A stretch of 5,352 nt of DNA from positions 1 through 5,352 of the forward strand of contig JAIESS010000156.1 of NCBI GenBank assembly GCA_019745755.1, given 5' to 3'. Of this stretch, positions 1 to 5,294 are shown one piece after another. Source of the DNA: Alphaproteobacteria bacterium. GTDB taxonomy: Bacteria > Pseudomonadota > Alphaproteobacteria > Paracaedibacterales > JAKBAR01. A program made the position numbers and the translations under genes. The notes beneath the pieces are model-generated. The model searched no databases, was not told where the DNA came from, and saw only the letters and a list, made by a program, of their open reading frames with translations. Every line of letters starts with the position of its first letter. Position 1 is the first letter of the stretch.

Positions 1-2
1 AT

Positions 3-272
3 GGCCAATTTACGGTTATCGCAGAAACTATACCACCTGGCGCCTCAGAAACTAAACATTACCATGATAAAACGGAGCAAGTATTTTATGTTTTGAAGGG
101 TAGGTTAACGATCGAAATAAACGAAATAAATCACATGTTAGAAGAAAATGAATGCATCACAGTTATGCCCTGCACACCTCACAAAGTATTCAATCAATCA
201 AATGCAGCTGTCCACTTTCTTGTGATTTCATGCCCAAACTCCCATGAAGATCGCATCAATGTTGATGATTAA
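3..272 (+). CDS. Cupin-domain protein, 3' part (5' end outside window)
   Basis: An open frame runs in from the left edge and ends at TAA 270-272, giving 89 visible residues. The visible part is a small beta-barrel cupin. Motif 1 is KHYHDKTEQVFYVLKG (about residues 18-33), with the HxH metal-ligand pair. Motif 2 is PCTPHKVFN (about residues 56-64), with the third His. The position where the classic motif has a Glu ligand is Gln here, preceded by Glu; from family knowledge, EQ-type cupins with FYVLxG are common. The protein is probably a single-domain metal-binding cupin, but the substrate cannot be told from the fold. The ATG at position 1 is in a different frame that stops at once, so it is not the start. 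No strong terminator follows. The gene is separated from kdsA by 454 bases, so it probably belongs to another transcription unit. Confidence 0.82.
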   Translation, partial: GQFTVIAETIPPGASETKHYHDKTEQVFYVLKGRLTIEINEINHMLEENECITVMPCTPHKVFNQSNAAVHFLVISCPNSHEDRINVDD

Positions 273-300
273 AGAAAAAATTCCTTCTTTTTCATCACAG

Positions 301-480
301 TCCTATTAGGGATACTCCCCCCCACCACCAGTGCCCCCTTCTTCCCATCGTCTGGACATAACTTCCCCGGTGGGGCCCTCCCGGCCTTGAATCTCCAGTG
401 ATCTGCCCATCCCCTCGCTCCACCTCGACATGACTAACCAACTCCGCTGGAATCACCCACCGAAGGACATGAAAAAGCTT
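301..480. other. GC-rich, C-skewed island in intergenic gap; possible structured RNA
   Basis: The gap at 273-726 has no convincing protein gene. Counted by 60-base lines, GC is about 57% (301-360), 67% (361-420) and 50% (421-480), against about 28% at 601-660. On the plus strand C outnumbers G more than two to one in the first two lines, so a minus-strand transcript would be G-rich. Short GC stems can be drawn: CCCC/GGGG at 365-375 with a 3-base loop, or alternatively GGCC/GGCC at 374-386. In AT-rich genomes such islands often mark structured RNA genes. I checked by eye for conserved cores of tRNA, RNase P RNA, SRP RNA and tmRNA and found none. A decayed or transferred piece of GC-richer DNA is the main alternative. 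Confidence 0.35.
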
Positions 481-533
481 GCACTCTCTCATTTTTCGCC
501 TACACTGCAGTACGTACACACACTATAGACTTT

Positions 534-564
534 GGCTCCGTCACGGACCCAGCTTCACTGGATC
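534..564. repeat. Two adjacent or competing hairpins
   Basis: GGCTCCGTCACGGACC at 534-549 folds into a six-pair stem with one bulged C and a TCA loop. Next to it, CCAG-CTTCA-CTGG at 549-561 forms a second stem. Read on the minus strand, the second stem grows to seven pairs (546-564) because one position becomes a G-U pair, whereas on the plus strand it is an A-C mismatch. The extended form excludes the first hairpin, so the two could compete. The G-U asymmetry weakly favours a minus-strand transcript. No U-tract follows on either strand, so neither is a canonical terminator. Confidence 0.4.
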
Positions 565-578
565 TTACTAACCACCTT

Positions 579-602
579 AGAGATAGGATAACGCAGAGAT
601 AG
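579..602. repeat. Direct repeat AGAGATAG, two copies
   Basis: AGAGATAG occurs at 579-586 and again at 595-602, a period of 16 bases, in the gap upstream of kdsA. The pair is framed by CTTA (577-580) and TAAG (604-607), which are inverted relative to each other. It could be a regulator binding site, but two 8-mers this close in AT/purine-rich DNA can also arise by chance. Confidence 0.3.
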
Positions 603-633
603 TTAAGAAAAGGTAAAGAAAAGTGAGAAACTA

Positions 634-647
634 TGCTAAAAATAGCA
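634..647. repeat. Small hairpin TGCTA-AAAA-TAGCA
   Basis: A perfect 5-bp inverted repeat with a four-A loop lies about 80 bases upstream of kdsA. Neither strand shows a run of T after it, so it does not look like an intrinsic terminator. It may be an operator half-site pair or an unremarkable hairpin. Confidence 0.35.
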
Positions 648-666
648 CAGACATTCATTACCAACA

Positions 667-705
667 TTGTTAGATTGATCTGAACATTAATAGATCAAAT
701 ATACA
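667..705 (+). promoter_or_regulatory. Inverted repeat and tentative promoter upstream of kdsA
   Basis: TTGATCT (675-681) and AGATCAA (692-698) form a perfect 7-bp inverted repeat around a 10-base spacer, ending 28 bases before the kdsA ATG. Weak promoter hexamers overlap it: TTGTTA (667-672) with ATAGAT (690-695) at 17 bases, or TTGATC (675-680) with TATACA (700-705) at 19 bases. Neither is a good match. The arrangement suggests a promoter with an overlapping operator for the kdsA-eno-ftsB operon; this is inference. The ribosome binding site before kdsA is also weak (GATGAG, 716-721). Confidence 0.35.
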
Positions 706-726
706 CATACTTTTAGATGAGAAAAA

Positions 727-1614
727 ATGACACAAAGCTCAAAATCACATCAACATCACGTTAAAATCACCGACACTATTACAATGGGTAATAATCTTCC
801 CTTTGTCCTTGTGGCTGGCCCCTGTGTTATTGAAAGCCGGGACCACGCACTACGTATGGCAGAAGCACTTAAAAACCTCACAGAAAAAGCAGGCATTCCC
901 TTTATCTACAAATCCTCCTATGACAAGGCCAATCGTTTGAGTGCACAGAGTGAGCGTGGCATTGGTGTGGAGGCCGGACTTGAAATTTTGGACGAGATTA
1001 AAACAACCTTTGGTGTGCCTATCCTAACGGATGTGCATGATGAGCAACAATGTGCCATTGCGGCACAGTATGTTGATGTACTTCAAACGCCAGCACTCCT
1101 TTGCCGTCAAACGGATTTTCTCAAGGCCGCCGCAAAAACAGGCAAACCCATTAATGTCAAAAAGGGACAATTTCTTGCTCCTTGGGATATGAAAAATGTG
1201 GCTAAGAAAATGGAGAGTTTTGGCAATACGAATATTATCTTGTGTGAGCGCGGTGTGAGCTTTGGCTATAACCAACTTGTGTCCGATTTTCGTGCTTTAG
1301 AGATCATGGGAGAAACAGGCTACCCTATTATGTTCGACGCAACCCATTCGGTCCAACAACCAGGCGGCGCTGGAGCAACCACATCGGGTGAACGTAAGTT
1401 TGCTCCTCTCCTTATTCGTGCAGCCCTTGCAACGGGCGTGGCATCTATTTTTATGGAAGTACATAATGATCCGAACAAAGCACCGAGTGATGGCCCCAAC
1501 ATGATTCCGCTAGACTATCTGCCGAGCATCCTCTCTCACATGCGCGACCTTGATCTGATGACAAAAGAATACTTAGCAACCCTTCCCACCATGGAGAGTA
1601 TCTATGCCGCATAG
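727..1614 (+). CDS. kdsA: 3-deoxy-8-phosphooctulonate synthase (KDO-8-phosphate synthase)
   Basis: This cytosolic enzyme condenses phosphoenolpyruvate with D-arabinose-5-phosphate to give KDO-8-phosphate, the precursor of the KDO of the LPS inner core. The 295 residues cover the whole TIM-barrel family, which is usually about 270-285 long, with a slightly long His-containing N-terminus. Visible motifs are VAGPCVIESRD (29-39), KSSYDKANR (62-70), TDVHDE (101-106), RQTD (127-130), NVKKGQFLAPWD (143-154), FDATHSVQ (203-210) and FMEVHNDP (242-249). Cys33, His207, Glu244 and Asp255 match the four metal ligands of the metal-dependent class (Aquifex type); the E. coli metal-independent enzyme has Asn at the Cys position. 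The ATG at 727 is preferred over Met20 because the segment VKITDTITMGNNLPFVLVAGPC aligns with the normal N-terminus. It is the first gene of a tight operon with eno and ftsB. Confidence 0.96.
   Translation: MTQSSKSHQHHVKITDTITMGNNLPFVLVAGPCVIESRDHALRMAEALKNLTEKAGIPFIYKSSYDKANRLSAQSERGIGVEAGLEILDEIKTTFGVPILTDVHDEQQCAIAAQYVDVLQTPALLCRQTDFLKAAAKTGKPINVKKGQFLAPWDMKNVAKKMESFGNTNIILCERGVSFGYNQLVSDFRALEIMGETGYPIMFDATHSVQQPGGAGATTSGERKFAPLLIRAALATGVASIFMEVHNDPNKAPSDGPNMIPLDYLPSILSHMRDLDLMTKEYLATLPTMESIYAA
1593..1598 (+). promoter_or_regulatory. Ribosome binding site for eno, inside kdsA
   Basis: GGAGAG lies five bases before the ATG at 1604, within the last codons of kdsA. It is the best Shine-Dalgarno match in this operon and supports the ATG that overlaps the kdsA stop as the true enolase start. 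The overlap points to translational coupling. Confidence 0.6.
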
Positions 1615-2911
1615 TCTTTACACAACAAACAATTCTCTTGCGATTCGTAATATTATTGCCCGGGAAATTTTGGATTCCCGCGGTTTTCCAACAGTAGAAG
1701 TTGAGGTGAGCCTTGATTCTGGCATTATGGCCCGCGCTGCCGTACCGTCGGGCGCATCCACCGGGAAATTCGAAGCTTTAGAGATGCGTGACGGTGATAT
1801 GCACCGCTTTCACGGCAAAGGTGTTCGCAAAGTTGTGGAGGCCATTGAATCGGATATTTTTCAACTGCTTCAGGGGCGCCGTGTGGACCAACAACGCACC
1901 ATCGATGCTCTTTTGTGTGATATTGATGGTACGGACAATAAAAGCAAATACGGTGCCAATGCTCTTCTTGCAGTGAGCATGGCCTGCGCAAAAACAGCTG
2001 CACGCGCTCATAAAATGCCACTCTATCGCTATCTCGGTGGTACGACTGCCAATACCTTGCCCATGCCTCTCGTTAATATTATTAATGGCGGCGCCCACGC
2101 TAATAACGGCCTTGATATCCAAGAATTCATGATTGTTCCTGTGGGGGCACGGGATATGATGGAGGCCCTTGAAATGTCTGCCGCTGTCTTCCATACTCTC
2201 AAAGGCATCCTCAAAAACCGTGGTATTTCCGTTGCCGTCGGTGACGAAGGCGGCGTTGCCCCTCAACTTGGTGGGGCTGTTGCTGCCCTTGACCTTATTA
2301 TGCAAGCCATCAATGAGGCTGGGTTAGAACCCGGTGAAGATATTGCTCTTGCCCTTGATGTGGCAGCCAGCGAATTTTACGATGATACCCTTGGTCACTA
2401 CATGTTTGAGGGGCAAACACACGATAGTCATTCTATGATTGCTGAGTATACAAAACTTGTGGATGCGTATCCTATTCTCTCCATCGAAGATCCTCTTGAT
2501 CAAGATGACTTCATGGGTTTCCAGGCGATGACAGCAACCCTTGGGCACCGTGTTCAAATTGTGGGAGATGACCTTTTTGTGACCAATCAAACCCGCTTAG
2601 AAAAAGGGATAGCCCTTAATTGCGGTAATGCTATTTTGATTAAACTCAATCAAATCGGCACAGTCACAGAAACACTAGATGTCATTCAATGCGCGCACCG
2701 TGCATCTTACCGCACGATTATATCCCATAGGTCGGGGGAGACGGAGGATACATTTATTGCGGATTTAGCTGTGGCCACCAATGCAGGACAAATAAAAACA
2801 GGCTCCCTTTGCCGGTCAGAGCGCACCGCAAAATATAATCAGCTGCTACGGATAAGTGATAATCTTGGAACGTCTGCACGCTTTGCCAATGATATTTTTA
2901 AGACGTGGTAG
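1604..2911 (+). CDS. eno: Enolase (phosphopyruvate hydratase)
   Basis: Enolase interconverts 2-phosphoglycerate and phosphoenolpyruvate in glycolysis and is Mg-dependent. The 435 residues match the family's usual length of about 425-435. The N-terminal extension before the first conserved segment (IIAREILDSRG, 17-27) is slightly long. All key elements are visible: the mobile loop SGASTG (49-54), INGGAHANN (160-168), QEFM (173-176) with Glu174, GDEGG (213-217) with Glu215, metal ligands Asp252, Glu295 and Asp322, catalytic Lys347 in ILIKLNQIG, SHRSGETED (374-382) and Lys398 in IKTGS. Two near-invariant positions differ: DSRGFPT instead of DSRGNPT (Phe28), and GDEGGVAP where Phe or Tyr is usual (Val218). 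The start overlaps the kdsA stop by 11 bases and ftsB follows after 6. Its product PEP is a substrate of the upstream enzyme. RNA-degradosome or surface roles known for some enolases cannot be judged here. Confidence 0.97.
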   Translation: MPHSLYTTNNSLAIRNIIAREILDSRGFPTVEVEVSLDSGIMARAAVPSGASTGKFEALEMRDGDMHRFHGKGVRKVVEAIESDIFQLLQGRRVDQQRTIDALLCDIDGTDNKSKYGANALLAVSMACAKTAARAHKMPLYRYLGGTTANTLPMPLVNIINGGAHANNGLDIQEFMIVPVGARDMMEALEMSAAVFHTLKGILKNRGISVAVGDEGGVAPQLGGAVAALDLIMQAINEAGLEPGEDIALALDVAASEFYDDTLGHYMFEGQTHDSHSMIAEYTKLVDAYPILSIEDPLDQDDFMGFQAMTATLGHRVQIVGDDLFVTNQTRLEKGIALNCGNAILIKLNQIGTVTETLDVIQCAHRASYRTIISHRSGETEDTFIADLAVATNAGQIKTGSLCRSERTAKYNQLLRISDNLGTSARFANDIFKTW

Positions 2912-2917
2912 AGAGAC

Positions 2918-3265
2918 ATGGTAACCTTAAAAACACTCAAAAACCCCTTCAGCATTTTTCAACAACGCCAGGTGAGGGGGCTGATGGGGCCTCTCATTGC
3001 CTTTTTCTGTGTGACCTATTTTATCTATCATAGTATCCAAGGTGAACGTGGCCTCCTTTCCATGTTACGGATGAAACAAAAGCTTGAAACGGTGCGGGCT
3101 GAGCTCAATCATCTCCAATCTCAAAAGGAAACCATTGAGCGCCGCGTGTACTTGCTACGTCCTGATAGTCTTGACCTTGATATGCTTGAAGAGCGTGCTC
3201 GTGCTGTCCTTAATTTCGCCCGCTCTGACGAGGTGATTATTTACGAAGAACAGCAGAAGAATTAA
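2918..3265 (+). CDS. ftsB: FtsB/DivIC-type septum formation initiator
   Basis: This is a small bitopic membrane protein of the bacterial divisome. In known systems FtsB pairs with FtsL through a coiled coil, binds FtsQ and helps activate septal peptidoglycan synthesis. Of 115 residues, 1-20 are a basic cytoplasmic N-terminus, about 21-40 a single membrane helix (LMGPLIAFFCVTYFIYHSI), about 45-80 a heptad-like coiled coil rich in Leu, Glu and Gln, and 81-101 the conserved block RPDSLDLDMLEERARAVLNFA. The QGERGLL motif just after the membrane helix and the position directly after eno are typical of alphaproteobacterial homologues. The ATG lies 6 bases after the eno stop; GAGAG at 2911-2915 is close to the start, so translation may depend on coupling to eno. 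The family is confident; the symbol ftsB is used rather than divIC because this is a Gram-negative operon. Confidence 0.9.
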   Translation: MVTLKTLKNPFSIFQQRQVRGLMGPLIAFFCVTYFIYHSIQGERGLLSMLRMKQKLETVRAELNHLQSQKETIERRVYLLRPDSLDLDMLEERARAVLNFARSDEVIIYEEQQKN

Positions 3266-3291
3266 TTTCTAAAAATTAATAAATTATTAAT
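3261..3291. repeat. Two overlapping AT-only inverted repeats after ftsB
   Basis: ATTAATTT (3261-3268) and AAATTAAT (3273-3280) are perfect 8-bp arms around the loop CTAA, and overlap the ftsB stop codon. Overlapping this, ATTAATAA-A-TTATTAAT (3275-3291) is a perfect palindrome with a single central base. Having only A-T pairs, the stems would be weak terminators. The second ends two bases before a TTGACC -35-like element, so an operator or an AT-rich UP-like element for the next gene is more plausible. The two cannot form as RNA hairpins at the same time. Confidence 0.5.
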
Positions 3292-3293
3292 CA

Positions 3294-3324
3294 TTGACCT
3301 TTAATCTATTGAGTAGGATATACA
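3294..3324 (+). promoter_or_regulatory. Candidate sigma-70-type promoter for the exported protein gene
   Basis: TTGACC (3294-3299) matches five of six bases of the -35 consensus. A -10 candidate is GATATA (3317-3322) at 17 bases, or TATACA (3319-3324) at 19 bases. Transcription would start near 3330, giving a leader of roughly 15 bases before the ATG at 3345. The AT-rich stretch directly upstream would fit an UP-like element. The -10 is imperfect, so the call is tentative. Confidence 0.45.
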
Positions 3325-3344
3325 CCTTATCTTTGATTTTGATC

Positions 3345-5249
3345 ATGAACAGAGTGCTCTTTTTCTTTGCCTTTTTAGTGTTAGCAACAACGAATATTAC
3401 ATCAGCGTCCTACAGGCAAACCACACCTCAAACGCCCGTATCACGCCAACACATAGAACAAGAACGACAGGAGCGCTTAGCTCAAGATGCAGCCCTCTAT
3501 CAAGAATCCATTCATACCCTTATTAGTCAGTTTAGTCGCATGAATGAATCGCCTGGAAAGGGGTGCTGGGTTGAGCGCGATTGTTCTAAAACCTATACGG
3601 ACGTTTTTGATGATCATATGAATGAATTGAGGCGTTATTATGATTACAATTCAATGCGAAGTATTGAAGCAACTCTCAACAAAATAAGAAAAGAAATTCA
3701 AAACAATATTCAAACAAGTAAAATTTCTTTTGGCACGTATCTTTTAAAAGTCTTATCCGATGACGCCATTCACCGACTTCAAGGAGGGGAACGTCTTGAT
3801 CTCCCAACAGAGGACAAAATAAAACAGATTCTTCCCGGTGATTTGAGCAAAACCGAACTTGAAGTGCTTCTCTTTGAAATGGCGGAGCACCTCGAAAAAT
3901 CACAAAAATATGATACAGTATCCTCAATAAAGGACTTTTTTTCAAAGATAGAACGCTTTATCAATCTTCTTCCGAAGGGGTATGAACGTCCCAAACGAGA
4001 ACTTTTAGATCGTCTCGATATACTGCGTAAAATACTTCAAGAACGCGAATATATTGGAAAAATTTTACATAGACTGGTGAAAGAGCTTCCAAAAGACGAA
4101 CAAACTCACATTATTATTCCTGAGACAACACATTTTATCATGCTCACTGAGCTTCGACGTATTCGAAAAATCATTAATGATAGCGAAAAAAAATATAAAA
4201 TAGGCAAAGCTTTTAAGGATAACCGTGGTGAAAAGGTAGCAACGGAAACCTACAAGGCGCTTTATGCACTTGTTTATAGCACAAAGGAAAATGAGTGCCG
4301 TCGCTGTCAAATACGCGCGGACTATCTAAAATATATCACAGATCGTATGGAAGAATATCTTTCAAAACTTCCAGAAAATCACCCCCTTCGTCGTGATATG
4401 AAAGGATTAATAAAGAAAGTTCAAGAGCATACGCGTTACGATGACACATTTGATTTTGCAAGAGCTCTTTTTGAGAAAATGCCGGAAGCTACAAAAAATG
4501 AGTTTAAAACAACGAAGTTTCCTTCACCCGATAAACTGACAGATAAGGAATTTGAAGAAGCTATGACACGTAAGGATGCAAAAAAACGTCTTACAACAGG
4601 CCATATCATGATAATGATGCTTCAAAAAGTGCTGGATCAAGAGGGTGTTAAAGGCCATCACACGGATTATGAACAACACATCACAACATTTAAAAGTGGT
4701 ATGGATAAATTCCTGGGTAGGCTTGAACATATTGCTCAAAAAATTAATAAAAAATCAGTTGCTGACATTGAAAATCTTAAAGAAGTTGTGGGAGAGCTTG
4801 TTAAAAAAGCCCAAAAAACGAGCCCAAAGCATGCCATTCTTGAATATCTGTACGATATGATTCCTGAGGGAGATCGCACGCATTTTGATCCTAAAAAAGG
4901 ATTCTTCTTAGACAAGAAAACCACAACAGATGGTGGGGACACTCAACATAACGGAGAACGCTCGGGAATAGCAAACACACATATCCCGATCACAGCGCAT
5001 CTTCCCCATGAAAAAACCACCCACGACTGGGATCAAGAGACGCTATCCACTAAACATAAAACACTTGATGTGACTATTTTTCCAGGAGAAGAGCAAAAAA
5101 AACAAGAAAAAGAGAAGAACGATAAAAAGAAAAAAAATGATAAAGTAAAAGATATAGGCAAAAAATTTGAAGAAAAGGCCAAAGGGGCTCTTGGAGGATT
5201 TTTAGAAAAAGCATTTGGGAACAGCGGTCTTGGAAAATTATTTGGTTAA
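3345..5249 (+). CDS. Predicted exported, helical, Lys/Glu-rich protein of unknown family
   Basis: I do not recognise this 634-residue protein. The N-terminus is a good Sec signal peptide: MNR, hydrophobic core about residues 4-14, and probable cleavage after Ala21 (TSA) or Ser22. About residues 30-520 are charged and look mostly helical. A loosely repeated motif, a hydrophobic helix end followed by LP/MP/IP and then a new helix, has its Pro at 164, 210, 249, 343, 380 and 507. There are only four cysteines after the signal peptide: C74-x5-C80 and C318-x2-C321. About 524-580 look disordered and Thr/His-rich, 582-611 are a Lys/Glu/Asn low-complexity stretch, and the last 20 or so residues are a Gly/Leu/Phe-rich amphipathic tail. 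The frame opens at a TTG (3294), but that lies in a likely -35 element, so the ATG giving the signal peptide is preferred; its ribosome site is poor. GC is lower than in eno (about 35% versus 52% in sampled 60-base lines). A periplasmic, surface or secreted role is inferred. Confidence 0.8.
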   Translation: MNRVLFFFAFLVLATTNITSASYRQTTPQTPVSRQHIEQERQERLAQDAALYQESIHTLISQFSRMNESPGKGCWVERDCSKTYTDVFDDHMNELRRYYDYNSMRSIEATLNKIRKEIQNNIQTSKISFGTYLLKVLSDDAIHRLQGGERLDLPTEDKIKQILPGDLSKTELEVLLFEMAEHLEKSQKYDTVSSIKDFFSKIERFINLLPKGYERPKRELLDRLDILRKILQEREYIGKILHRLVKELPKDEQTHIIIPETTHFIMLTELRRIRKIINDSEKKYKIGKAFKDNRGEKVATETYKALYALVYSTKENECRRCQIRADYLKYITDRMEEYLSKLPENHPLRRDMKGLIKKVQEHTRYDDTFDFARALFEKMPEATKNEFKTTKFPSPDKLTDKEFEEAMTRKDAKKRLTTGHIMIMMLQKVLDQEGVKGHHTDYEQHITTFKSGMDKFLGRLEHIAQKINKKSVADIENLKEVVGELVKKAQKTSPKHAILEYLYDMIPEGDRTHFDPKKGFFLDKKTTTDGGDTQHNGERSGIANTHIPITAHLPHEKTTHDWDQETLSTKHKTLDVTIFPGEEQKKQEKEKNDKKKKNDKVKDIGKKFEEKAKGALGGFLEKAFGNSGLGKLFG

Positions 5250-5261
5250 TAACAACACACC

Positions 5262-5294
5262 TTTAATGCTTCAAAAAAACATGCTAGCATTAAA
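5262..5294. repeat. Inverted repeat with nested palindrome downstream of the last gene
   Basis: TTTAATGCT (5262-5270) and AGCATTAAA (5286-5294) are perfect 9-bp arms around a 15-base loop. Inside, ATGCTAGCAT (5281-5290) is a perfect 10-bp palindrome, so ATGCT can pair in two alternative ways. The structure starts 12 bases after the stop of the exported protein gene, where a terminator is expected. However, on the plus strand the stem is followed by A's rather than T's, and on the minus strand the T-run precedes it. It may be a non-canonical terminator, an mRNA 3'-end stabiliser or an operator of a gene beyond the edge. I see no gene in the remaining bases to 5352. Confidence 0.45.

Noticed and set aside
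1..96. ATG at the first base as a gene start
   Set aside because: That frame stops at TGA after 31 codons. The cupin motifs are in another frame that is open through the left edge.
271..292. Intrinsic terminator after the cupin gene (AAAGAA...TTCTTT, then TT)
   Set aside because: The stem is only six nearly all A-T pairs and the T-run is mostly part of the stem, so it is too weak to call.
295..519. Minus-strand open frame of 74 codons in the gap before kdsA
   Set aside because: Its Arg/Gly/Trp-rich, low-complexity product follows from the C-rich plus strand, it resembles no family I know, and no clear ribosome site precedes it.
273..726. tRNA, tmRNA, SRP RNA or RNase P RNA gene in the gap
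   Set aside because: No CCA-ended cloverleaf, no tag-peptide frame, and none of the conserved SRP or RNase P core sequences could be found on either strand by eye.
1778..2305. Long minus-strand open frame of 175 codons inside eno
   Set aside because: It is antisense to a fully conserved enolase and its product has no recognisable features; it is a shadow frame.
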